From: Hofstenia miamia
Taxonomy: Eukaryota; Xenacoelomorpha; Acoela; Hofsteniidae
Direction: 5' to 3'
Assembly: GCA_900660155.1 (NCBI GenBank)
Contig: CABFPE010000035.1
Coordinates: 1,051,573-1,085,212, forward strand
DNA length: 33,640 nt
The translations under genes were made by a program, and so were the position numbers. Shown here one piece after another: positions 22,781 to 33,571 of the stretch (its first letter is position 1; each line of letters starts with the position of its first letter). The notes under the pieces are model-generated. The model did no database searches, was not told the DNA's origin, and saw only the letters and a program-made list of their open reading frames with translations.

Positions 22781-24464
22781 ATGCAAACACACGAGGAAAA
22801 AAAGGTAGCACCAAGAAAAGCACAAGCAAAACAACCCCTACTCAAGGAGAGCACATTCAGAGACAGATGCATCCCCCATAGAACTGGAAACCCTACATAT
22901 GTCCCCAGAAACAAGATCCAATGAAGTTTTAAACATCCTATGCCAAACAAATGAAACAGAAACAATATTGAGAACCAAGATACAACAATTAATGGAAAGA
23001 ATGTTGACATTGGAACAAGAGAATGAGAACCCACTAAGCAAACTGAAGATTGAAATGCACAACCATCTGGATAATCAAAGTGATAATTTCCAGAGAGATA
23101 TCAAGGCACTAACAAATCAGCTGGCACAGTCAAACAAAGCTTTTCAAGAACAGAACCAGAAATGGGAGGAGATATGCCAACAATTGGAAAATGCAAATAG
23201 GCAACTAATCCTCAACAACAAAATCCAAGCCCAAGAGATCAAACAGCTCAAAGATAAACTTAGATTGACAGAGTTAGACAGAGATGAAGATCACCAAAAT
23301 CAGAAGAGAGAGATAGAGGATCTGAGATGGAAACTGAAAAAACTGTGAGAAGATATAGGAGAGAACCCAAAAGTGACAGAAACATATGAAAGAACAATCA
23401 AACAGGGAAAGGAAAGGAGCTTATGAGCATTACCCATGAATTTCAAAAAACACTTCAGAGAAATGGAAGAAGAGGAGGAACAAGAGAAAAGGAAAATTAT
23501 CAATGAGATAATGAGAGTGGTGACAAGTCAACTCACAGTTAGTGAACAAATGACTAGACAAAAGAAACTGATCTATGAGAACTTGATGCTGCCAGAGAAC
23601 AGTCACAATGATACAATACCATGTAAGGCAACTCTGCCTAAATTTAATGGGAAAGTGGACAGCTACAACCCGACATTTTATGAATGGCTGCAAATGTTTG
23701 AGATCATGATGCAGGAGAGAAAAGTGAACCAAAGAGCAGCAGCTGCAAGGTTCTCACTGTACCTAATAGGAGTGGCCTCTCAACACTACTTGCTTTTGGA
23801 TGTGGACATAAAACGAGATTACAAATTACTAATCAGAGACTTTGTGGACTACTACGAAAATGAAAGCTTCAAAAATCAATATCAAATCATATTGAATTCT
23901 ACAAAAATGCGGAAGACAGATGACATCTGAAACTATATCCAACAAATAGAGCGATTGTTGACACTTAGTTCAAGGGAAAATAAGTATTCCAAGTATGATC
24001 TCTTTTATCACATCTGCAAAGGCCTGCCAGAGGACATCTGTATGCAATTTGAAATCAAGTGTGATGTAAACAATAAATTAGAGAAAATGATTAGGAAAGC
24101 CATAGATATATAGGCAACAATAGAGAACAACGCCCGCATCTACAAAAAAGCAATACTGAACAAGGAAAAACCTACAGAATGGAGAAACAACTATAAACCT
24201 CAAATGGGGAACACCAAAGCATACAGAGAAAAGAAAGTGGAGAAATTTATCAACATAAAAAATAAGGGCAGGAAACTAAAAAAAATAAGAGAGAGAGATA
24301 TAAAATGCTATGCCTGTGGACAGAAAGGACACAGAAAGGATTAATGCAAAAAACAAATCAATATGATTGGAGAGGAAGAAGCGTATTATGATGACGAGGA
24401 TATAATCGAATCTGAATTGGAACTGGCAGAGGACCCCCAAATGGATGAAGAATCAGAAAACTAG
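22781..24464 (+). pseudogene. gag: Element B: gag (long coiled coil, capsid-like, zinc knuckle)
   Basis: Gag remnant. The ATG at 22781 corresponds to the start in M, but one base is missing soon after, so the main frame is only open from about 22809. From 22899 to 23348 comes a strongly charged coiled coil with heptad-like leucines (LEQENENPLSKLKIEMH; QQLENANRQLILNNK). After a stop and frameshift, 23436-23930 reads FREMEEEEEQEKRK, then KATLPKFNGKVDSYNPTF and HYLLLDVDIKRDYKLLIRDF, the capsid-like part. A TGA follows at 23928-23930, then a TAG where M has CAG. The CCHC knuckle is at 24306-24347, with a TAA before its last Cys. The final stop TAG is at 24462-24464, at the same site as in M. The 1,469-bp duplicate repeats the last part at 25792-25934. 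Confidence 0.8.
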
Positions 24465-25790
24465 TCAGAGCACCAACTCAAAAAAACTGAGCACTGATAA
24501 TGATCATGACGAACCTGGATAACATTAACATGATAACAATAACAATAAATGGGATTTTAACAAAAGCAACAATTGATACAGGAGCAGCAACATCAATAAT
24601 AACAGATGAGTGCGCAACAAAACTGGGATTCAAACAAGAAGATCTAAATTGAGTAAAAGATTAATTAACGCCTCTGGAGAGTATATTGACACAAAAGGCA
24701 AGATCAAGGCAGTACAGATTAGAATAGCAAATACAACTTTTGAGCAAACACTAGTGGTAATAGATACCCACAACAACTTACTGCCCTATGAAGTGATATT
24801 AGGGGATGATTTCCTGACAAAGAAGGGATGTGTGATAAATTACGCTGATAGAACAATTAAAGTACAAGAGGAGAAATCAAAATCAAAGAGCAGGAAGGAA
24901 AACCATCAATGATAGTCTTCAAACTGGAGGAAGATATAAAACTGCAACCATATCAATGGAGCATGCATGGAGTGAAAACCAAAGAAACAATAATGGCAAA
25001 CATAATGATTTATAACAATAAAGGGATCAATTCAAAAAGCGTGGCAATGCTGTCAAGCAGCAGAAGAAAGGTCCCAATACTGAATGCAATGAATCAGAAC
25101 ATTAACATGAAGAAAGCAAATGTACAAATATTCAGACAGTATCTCAGATCTAGTATCAAATCTATTTGGACAGCAATGGAAGACATTGATGAGCAGAGTA
25201 GTTTGTATGGTCAACTCAAGGACTTACAAATGAAAACAGGAGGTACTCCACACTGCTGACTCAAGGGCGAGTAGACAAAAACCATCAATGTAGTGAGTAC
25301 TCCCCATGGCTGACTCAAGTGCAGAGGGATGAAAGCTGAAGAAGAAGATCAGTACAAAATACCTGAATTGGCAGAAGAGGAATACCAACACCTGAGCACA
25401 GCACACTTACAACAACTTCAAGAGGTGCTAGAGAGACACAAAGGGATATTCAACTATAGAGAAATAAGTGTGGGAAAAGCAGTAGGCAAAACACATAAGA
25501 TCATCATGACAACAAACAAACCAATAAAACTACCAGCAAGGTGAGTACTGGAACAGATGAAAGACAAATAGAACAGGATACTCAACGAATTGATTGATAA
25601 CAAGATAATATGACCCAGTGAAAGCCCATATGCCACACCAACAGTATTTGTGAGACAGGGAGATAAACACAGGTTATGCATAGACTTCTGGAAGCTGAAC
25701 AAGGTAATGAAAAAAGATTCATATCTGCTACCCATGATAGAGGACATGCTATATGAGGCAAGCAAACATAAGTACTTCACATCAATCAAC
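24322..25790 (+). repeat. 1,469-bp duplicated segment, first copy
   Basis: Practically identical to 25792-27260; the only difference I saw is one C/T near 24395/25865. It runs from the zinc knuckle of gag to mid-RT and stops at a single N (25791). Confidence 0.95.
25255..25322 (+). repeat. Two copies of the 14-bp R-F/L-E/K-G motif in the pol linker
   Basis: GCTGACTCAAGGGC at 25255-25268 and GCTGACTCAAGTGC at 25309-25322, 54 bp apart and in the pol frame. Both put a TGA in frame. The duplicate segment repeats them at 26725 and 26779. Confidence 0.75.
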
Positions 25791-25791
25791 N

Positions 25792-27260
25792 AGAAAGGAC
25801 ACAGAAAGGATTAATGCAAAAAACAAATCAATATGATTGGAGAGGAAGAAGCGTATTATGATGATGAGGATATAATCGAATCTGAATTGGAACTGGCAGA
25901 GGACCCCCAAATGGATGAAGAATCAGAAAACTAGTCAGAGCACCAACTCAAAAAAACTGAGCACTGATAATGATCATGACGAACCTGGATAACATTAACA
26001 TGATAACAATAACAATAAATGGGATTTTAACAAAAGCAACAATTGATACAGGAGCAGCAACATCAATAATAACAGATGAGTGCGCAACAAAACTGGGATT
26101 CAAACAAGAAGATCTAAATTGAGTAAAAGATTAATTAACGCCTCTGGAGAGTATATTGACACAAAAGGCAAGATCAAGGCAGTACAGATTAGAATAGCAA
26201 ATACAACTTTTGAGCAAACACTAGTGGTAATAGATACCCACAACAACTTACTGCCCTATGAAGTGATATTAGGGGATGATTTCCTGACAAAGAAGGGATG
26301 TGTGATAAATTACGCTGATAGAACAATTAAAGTACAAGAGGAGAAATCAAAATCAAAGAGCAGGAAGGAAAACCATCAATGATAGTCTTCAAACTGGAGG
26401 AAGATATAAAACTGCAACCATATCAATGGAGCATGCATGGAGTGAAAACCAAAGAAACAATAATGGCAAACATAATGATTTATAACAATAAAGGGATCAA
26501 TTCAAAAAGCGTGGCAATGCTGTCAAGCAGCAGAAGAAAGGTCCCAATACTGAATGCAATGAATCAGAACATTAACATGAAGAAAGCAAATGTACAAATA
26601 TTCAGACAGTATCTCAGATCTAGTATCAAATCTATTTGGACAGCAATGGAAGACATTGATGAGCAGAGTAGTTTGTATGGTCAACTCAAGGACTTACAAA
26701 TGAAAACAGGAGGTACTCCACACTGCTGACTCAAGGGCGAGTAGACAAAAACCATCAATGTAGTGAGTACTCCCCATGGCTGACTCAAGTGCAGAGGGAT
26801 GAAAGCTGAAGAAGAAGATCAGTACAAAATACCTGAATTGGCAGAAGAGGAATACCAACACCTGAGCACAGCACACTTACAACAACTTCAAGAGGTGCTA
26901 GAGAGACACAAAGGGATATTCAACTATAGAGAAATAAGTGTGGGAAAAGCAGTAGGCAAAACACATAAGATCATCATGACAACAAACAAACCAATAAAAC
27001 TACCAGCAAGGTGAGTACTGGAACAGATGAAAGACAAATAGAACAGGATACTCAACGAATTGATTGATAACAAGATAATATGACCCAGTGAAAGCCCATA
27101 TGCCACACCAACAGTATTTGTGAGACAGGGAGATAAACACAGGTTATGCATAGACTTCTGGAAGCTGAACAAGGTAATGAAAAAAGATTCATATCTGCTA
27201 CCCATGATAGAGGACATGCTATATGAGGCAAGCAAACATAAGTACTTCACATCAATCAAC
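25792..27260 (+). repeat. 1,469-bp duplicated segment, second copy
   Basis: Offset from the first copy by exactly 1,470 bases including the N. The sequence then continues smoothly into the rest of RT, so this copy is the one joined to the remaining pol. Confidence 0.95.
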
Positions 27261-29833
27261 TTATGCAAGGCTTATTGGCAAGTAAGAATGGAAGAAGAAG
27301 ATATAGAAAAGACAGTGTCCATAACTCCCTACGGCCTATATGAATTGATATATATGGTGTTTGGTCTATGCAATGCACCTGCAACATTTCAGAGATACAT
27401 AATGAAAGTGCTGAAAAATAAGAAACACAAGATGGAGGACAGTGTAAATGCATACATCCATGATATTATAGTGACCAGCAACATGATCAAGGAACACCTG
27501 CAAAAAGCCAGTCTGAGAATCAACATAAATAAATGCAACATTTTAAAAGAAAAGATCATATTTCTGGGATGAGTCATTGAGAAAGGACAAATATATATGA
27601 AGGACAATGCAAGAGATATGATCAGGAGAATAGAGAAACCAAACAACAAGAAGGACATCCAAAGAATAATGGGTTTCTTCAATTACTATGGCATGTTCAT
27701 CCCCAACATTGCGGGGAAGACCACCAAGATGACGTGGAGTTGGACAAAATAAAAGAGGAATTAGCAAAATTGCCATCATTAAGCACTCCCAACTACAATG
27801 AAACCTTCCTATTAGACTGTGATGCTAGCAAGGTAGTGATTGGAGCAACACTGGGCCAACTAAAGGATGGAAAGGAGGTACCCATACAATTCTTCAGTTG
27901 CAAGTTGAAGTCTAGCAAAGAGAACTATGGATCAACAAAACTAGAGATGCTGGCACTGATCAAGAGCATAAAGAAATTTAGGCATTTCTTAATAGGACGA
28001 CAATTCAAGGTTTACACCAACAACAGTGGACTTGCTTGGCTAAAAAAGTTCTTGGGTAATAAATCAGGAATAGTGTCAAGATGGATCGAGTATCTAAATG
28101 AATTCACCTTCACCATCAAACACCAGAGAGGAAAACTCCATATGAATGCCGATTTTTGGACCATGCTTCCTGAGTATCAGAGGGACGCAACCAAAGAGAA
28201 CAGAGAGACGAAACAATTCCAATTTTTACCACACATGGAGTATGAGGAGCTCCCAGAGATGAATTTGGACAAAAAGGAACAAGCAGTACTACCAATCATG
28301 ATAAAGGAAGAAATATCAGAGTCAGAGATCATAGAAAAACAAAAAGATGACGTAATATTAAGTGAAATCATAAAGAAATTACAGGAGCCAAGTCTGAAAC
28401 TATCAAAGTTAACCACGAGCTACTATGAGAGGTACAAATGGAAGAGGAACAGGAACGGACACCTATATGTGGAAGGACAAAGTAACAGAATTGCAATACC
28501 AGAGTATTTCAAACGCAAATTTGTAAGGAAGATTCATGAGAAGGGCCATTTAGGCATCACACAAATGGAAAGCACTTTTAATGCACAATTCTTCACAATG
28601 GCGATATGGAAGGTCACAGAGGAAATAGTTAACAAATGCATGAAATGTCTCCTCCACAACAATCAACATTTTCCAACACAGAGGGCGCCTCTAGAGAAGA
28701 TCATAGCAACACAACCAAATGAGATCATACACATAGATTTAGAAATGTTGTCTAAAGATGAGGAAGGATATCAGTACCTGTTGGTGATGGTGGACAATTT
28801 CACCAAGTATGCAAGGTTAATTCCAATGAAAAACACAATGGCTGAAACAACTGCCAACATCATAATGAAAGATTGGATTCTGAAATTTGGGCCAATCAAG
28901 ATGATAATCACTGATAAGGGGCCGCAATTTGAAAGCAACCTGTTCCAGGAAATGGTATGCTTATTGGAAGTTGTAAGTGAGAGAACAACAGCATACCACC
29001 CACAGGCAAATGGTGCAGTAGATAGACTGAATAGAACCCTGATAAAGTTGATCAGAGTTACATCTTCAAGGGTAGGAGGTCGCAAATGGAGAGAACCAGT
29101 TGAAATGAATGAGTACTTTTATAATACGTCCCTACACTCAACAACTGGGATAACACCATTCAAAGCCATGTTTGGCAGAGAAGTGGAGACACCATTATCA
29201 ATGCAATACTACGCCTACAGTGGGAAGTTGGATAACCAGTATGTGAACCAATCAGATAACAGCAATACACAAGACAATGTGTCATAACATGAAGAAATCA
29301 GCAGTGAGACAACAGCTTAACTACAATAAGAAAATTTATGGTCATGCACATAAACTAGGTGACACAGTATACACATTTACACCTATGAAACTAACAGACA
29401 CAAACCAGGTCCGAAAGTTAAAAACAGTGTGGTCAGGTCCATACATGATAACACAAGTATTACCAAATAATGAGTATATGCTAAACAATGGTAGATTATT
29501 GCACTTCCAAAACTTAAAACAAGCAACAGCAGATATCTAGGAATTGATACTAAATGAAAATGCCAAGTTCAAAATACGTTGCATTAATGGTAATGAAATT
29601 GTATATGATATGAGTGAATTACATAGTCTACTGGACGAAGGCTTCAACAAAGAATTTGAGGCAAATATTGGTAATGTGGATATACAAAGGAGAGTGCTGC
29701 CAAAATGGGCAGCAAGAGATAAATATATATATGAACCTGAAACATGGGATATAAATTTATTGTCTGAATTTAGGAAAATCGAACAAGATGCAACAGCTGA
29801 TGAGAGAGTGCAACAAACCTGAAACCCAAGGAG

Positions 29834-32800
29834 ATGACCACGTCAAACCCATGGAGAAGGATACAAAGACAACCTTGAACCAGATGTCCAATGGAAGACA
29901 GAAGAGACGAGAACCAACCCACAACTAATCAGAGGCGCAGAGTGAGAAGGCGTCTGAGTAGTCCCCAAGGCCGACTTGAGGGCAGGGAGACCAAAAGACA
30001 TAATGCTTCTCCCACTGGAGATCTGCACCGCTGATTCAAGGGCAAGCAGAGAACCAGTGAACATCCCAGAGATCTGCACCACCAATTTGAGGGCAAGCAG
30101 AGAACCAGTGAACATCCCAGAGATCTGCACTGCCAATTTGAGGGCACACAGAGAACTGGTGAAATGCAGCACAACTTTCCCTCCAGTCCAACTTGCTGAT
30201 TTGAGGACACTGCGACAATTGGAGTTCCAGGGAAAGGTGAAAGTGGGTGAAGAACCATGCACATATGAAAGCAATTTGAGGATGACCTATCAGCAGAACC
30301 CACAACTGCTCAATTGCTGAAAGCCCCAACTGTGAGCTGACTCGAGGGCGATTCAGTTGAAACCATCAGCAGGGACTCACTTGATGGTGAGCCAAGCACC
30401 AGTAGACCATTACTGATTACACAGCTACACGCCCCCTCTGAAAGCACATCTGAAAGAACAGTGTGCTCAAAAGATAGAGAGAAAAGAATGTCAAAAATAG
30501 ATGAGAAAACCCTGCACCCCTACTTCATGGGCACAATGAAAATGAGAACTAATGCATACCAAAAGCTGTCACTGGAAACAAAGACTCATATTCAAAAGCT
30601 AGCAAAGACAGAGGGCAGTAATCTACCAATAGTATTAGATGAGCAGAAAAGTCCAATGATCAACATGATTATAAGCTATCAAAGAGAACTGGATGAAATG
30701 GTGGAACGACCATACATGCACAGCACAGTTCATGTAACTTTCAATGACAACTTCACACTAGAGACAGTCCAAGTGATCATGGCACACATAGAACAGATCG
30801 CGAAAATACTGGAGATCAACATCAACAAAGACAATTTAATGATTATCCATATTCTGAAAGAAAAAGAGTATAATAAGAGTCTGGAAATGCAAATAGATCA
30901 AACCTTAAGAATGGCTCAAGTGCAGGGCATAAGAGTGGTAATCATCAGAAGAACAATGATTACAGAACTACCACCATTGCTGAAAGAATTACAAATACAA
31001 GTTGAAAACGTGTTCCTATTGGAGAAACTAACAACAAAAGAAAGGGTCACGGAATTAATCCGTTTAGATTTACAGATCAATTACTGGGTAGCCTACTGTA
31101 GACTAAAGGTAGACCTGTGCATAGCCATCAACTTATTCAAACAGGTGAAAATGATAGAAATGACAACAAATGCAGAGGGCATAGAAAGAGTGAATACATT
31201 ATTCATAAAGTGCAGCCTCACACAAAGGCAGGAACATATAAAGAAAATACAAGAAATATGGAAGGAAATGAAGTTACAAAAGAAGATGGAAGAAGAATGG
31301 CCAGAGAAACATATTGAAGCTCCGTCAAAGAAATACCATAAAATGGTTGAAGTGGCACTGTCAGAGATCAACAGAGCATACAAGTTAAACTCAACAAAAG
31401 ACTTCAAAAACATGTTATTTGAAGAAAAGAACGCCCTGGAGATAAGATTCAGAACCTCAGCATGGATTCTAGCAATTTTCAGAACACAAGAGCAGGAATT
31501 AAGGCTACCAATTTCCAGAGCAGGATGCCATAGATTAGTGAAATCAAAAGGATACAAAATAGCTCTATCCCCAGTGAACACACAAACAAAAAATTGGCTA
31601 TTGAAATGGCATGTGGAGAAGCTGACATCCCCAGACAAAACAAGAAACTAATGCAGGAGATTGAAAAGATTATCAGTAGATTAATCATTAATAAAAGCCC
31701 ACTCAGAAGAATATCAGCAGTGGACATAGCAAACAAAACAGGGATCACACCAGAAGAGATAATGGTATTTGATGAACCCATGAGGAAATACATGTGGGGC
31801 ACAACCTCAGAAACGTGACTAAGACAGGTCAAGACAGAACCCTGGATTACAACAAAGAAAATCATCAAAGAAAAATTATAGATACAAAAGAAATCATAGC
31901 AATGATGAGAGATAAAGAGATTCAACAAACTTTAGAACTGGGCATGAAGAGATATGAAAAAGAGAGTCCTCACTGCATGTTTGTGAAAATCATCAAGAGT
32001 GCGGAGGTGATGTGAAGGGGAGACATAACTAAACCAGTGGAAGTCTGTGAGATGACGACAAAAACACAAAAAGAGATGTTAGAAGAAGAAGAACTGCTAA
32101 TTTTGACGCAGCTAATTTTATCACCAAAAACACAGCAACAGATAGATAGAATAAATATAGAGAAATGGGGAGCCTCCACACCAGAACACACTATGGAATG
32201 GATGACAAGAGATTTTTAGTTGAAATAAAAATAATAAAGGAAAAAGAGAAGATTTGCTCTAGGAATTACCAATACATAAAAGAGGAGCAAATGGTAGCAT
32301 CAATGAAATTAATGTTCACAGAAGCATTCACAGAGACAGAATTGGAAGAAATGCTAAAACCATATAACCAATTAGCTGTGGATGTTGAATGTATCACATT
32401 GAAACTAGAACTGAATGACAATATCCAGATGAGAATGAGCAGGAGAAGACTAATGCAAATATTCTGGGAAACACTGAATGAAAGCAAAATGAATTATCCA
32501 GCTACAATCAGACTAGCAACAGTGCTGACAACATCACAAGACTACAGAGAAATAGAGAAACAAATAAGAACTTAAATCCTCATATGTACCCCACCACAAA
32601 CAGTATTGATTCTGATGGTCTCCCATGTTGGAGGATACCAAAAAATGTAAAAATCACCAAGACATTCCTACATGAATACAAGACTTATGTGAACACAGAG
32701 AAAGATGCAAAAGCAATAGTCCAGTGTGATGATTATAGAAAGACAAAAGAGATACTATTGAAAAATGATAACAAAAAAAGGGTATATGTTGAGGGAGCAA

Positions 32801-32949
32801 TAACTCCCTACCAACTATACACTCAGGGAAAACCAATACATGAACAATTGAAAGAGTTGTGAGAAGAAATAGACAAGCAAACAACTAAGGTGATCATGCT
32901 GTTCTCAGGAGTAAATGATGTGGTGTGGTTGGATCTATGGGATCCTTAA
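29834..32949 (+). pseudogene. Element B: ORF2, long post-pol frame of unknown function
   Basis: A possible start is ATG 29834, 11 bases after the pol stop. In that frame the N-terminal 200 codons are basic, rich in His, Gln and Thr, and carry six R/Q/stop-F/L-E/K-G repeats. All in-frame stops up to 30461 are TGA. The frame is then fully open from 30461 to 31651 (KTLHPYFMG, KMRTNAYQKLSLETK, DNLMIIHILKEKEY, NYWVAYCRLKVD, YHKMVEVALSEINRAY, RFRTSAWILAIF). Further pieces follow in shifted frames: ISAVDIANKTGITPEEI near 31720, FTETELEEMLKPYNQLAVDVE near 32330, KPIHEQLKEL near 32830 and VIMLFSGVNDVVWLDLWDP ending at 32949. No signal peptide, membrane segment, zinc finger or enzyme motif recognised, so it is not a typical envelope gene. 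E shows the ancestral frame went about 170 codons further. Confidence 0.7.
30018..30165 (+). repeat. 51-bp tandem repeat (about 3 units) in ORF2
   Basis: Units start at 30018, 30069 and 30120 with GAGATCTGCAC. Each contains one 14-bp motif and GAGAACCAGTGAACATCCC or a close variant. 51 is a multiple of three, so the unit codes for 17 residues. Element M has two units at the same place, so copy number has changed by one. Confidence 0.85.
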
Positions 32950-32967
32950 CTTAAGTGCAGTTCATGG
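32943..32967 (+). repeat. Copied LTR flank before the downstream LTR
   Basis: CTTAACTTAAGTGCAGTTCATGG precedes the LTR at 32968 and is the same, with one change, as the 23 bases before the element B 5' LTR (21391-21413). That upstream sequence belongs to an inverted LTR fragment. It stands where a polypurine tract should be. Confidence 0.8.
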
Positions 32968-33571
32968 TGTAGCATAATCCAAAGAATAATGCTGCTAATA
33001 AAGAAGAAGATCAGATGATTAGTCAAAACTAAGATCGAATTATAATTGTTAATTAGAAAAACAATTTAAGTTAATTATCAGATTATCTTTGTAAATGCAA
33101 CCAAGTAATAACATAGCAAATTAGTACTTGTCATCAAATAATTTGACTAAACAGAGGGGCGAAATTGCTTCCATTATTTTTAGCCATTTTGGCAGATGAA
33201 CTAAATTCAAATTTCAAACAACAGGTACTTTTTGAATTAGAGTATAAATAGAGCTGAAATTAATTTGGAAACTGTTGAAGTAAATTCTTCAGAAATCTTA
33301 TTCTTAGATTTTATATTGGTTTGATTATTTTTACACAATGTCAAGCTAAATGGTAAATGCAGTAGTAGTGGTTTGGGAACATATCAGGAGCAACTCAAGG
33401 GTCCTTGATCCAAACCATGAACCTGCATTTATGTTAGGTATATGAATAGGAGTTTTTCTCCATTTAGCTGGCTATCAATTTGATCGTTTACATGTAATCA
33501 ATAATCAACATCAGTAAGAAAGGGCTGGATAGCCTAATGTAGGTTATACATATTTTATCTGATAGACTTAG
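32968..33571 (+). mobile_element. B-type LTR downstream of element B, cut by an A-type LTR
   Basis: Starts TGTAGCATAATCC and matches 21414-22017 at roughly 95% by eye, with TATAAATAG at 33243-33251. At 33571/33572 it breaks off (after GATAGACTTA) and an A-type LTR begins. It is in the 3' LTR position of element B, but no polypurine tract precedes it, so it may not be B's own 3' LTR. Confidence 0.85.

Larger units (their letters stand above)
24491..29822 (+). pseudogene. pol: Element B: pol (protease, RT, RNase H, integrase), with internal duplicate
   Basis: Retropepsin with DTGA at 24575-24586 (again at 26045-26056) and an ILGDDFL end block. After a linker with two copies of the 14-bp motif (25255, 25309), RT is complete only in the second copy: CIDFWKLNK near 27148, FGLCNAPATFQRYI near 27360, and the active site changed from YIDD to YIHD at 27453-27464. 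About 48 bp are missing at 27738 relative to M. RNase H and integrase share one open frame from 27734 to 29287: DCDASK (27815), E (27944), TNN (28016-28024), zinc H-x3-H and C-x2-C (near 28537-28650), integrase D 28736 and D 28913, and Asp instead of Glu at 29021-29023. A frameshift near 29280 leads to the GPYMI tail and the end at 29822. Three altered catalytic residues plus stops show it is inactive. Confidence 0.88.

Noticed and set aside
24481..24487. AAAAAAC heptamer as a -1 frameshift site between gag and pol
   Set aside because: It lies after the gag TAG and its codon phase is that of pol, not gag, so it cannot act as the usual slip site.
24491..26500. Two separate protease genes in element B
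   Set aside because: The second is the near-identical duplicate across the N at 25791.
29843..30329. Minus-strand open frames opposite the ORF2 repeat region
   Set aside because: The plus-strand frame is the one conserved between M and B and continuous with ORF2; the reverse frames come from the repeat composition.
29834..30340. A variant genetic code with TGA as an amino acid
   Set aside because: Matching codons in sister elements are CGA or CAA, which fits CpG decay; TAA and TAG stops also occur elsewhere in these elements.
30461..31651. ORF2 as an envelope gene
   Set aside because: No signal peptide, cleavage site or membrane segment is visible; the sequence is charged and soluble-looking.
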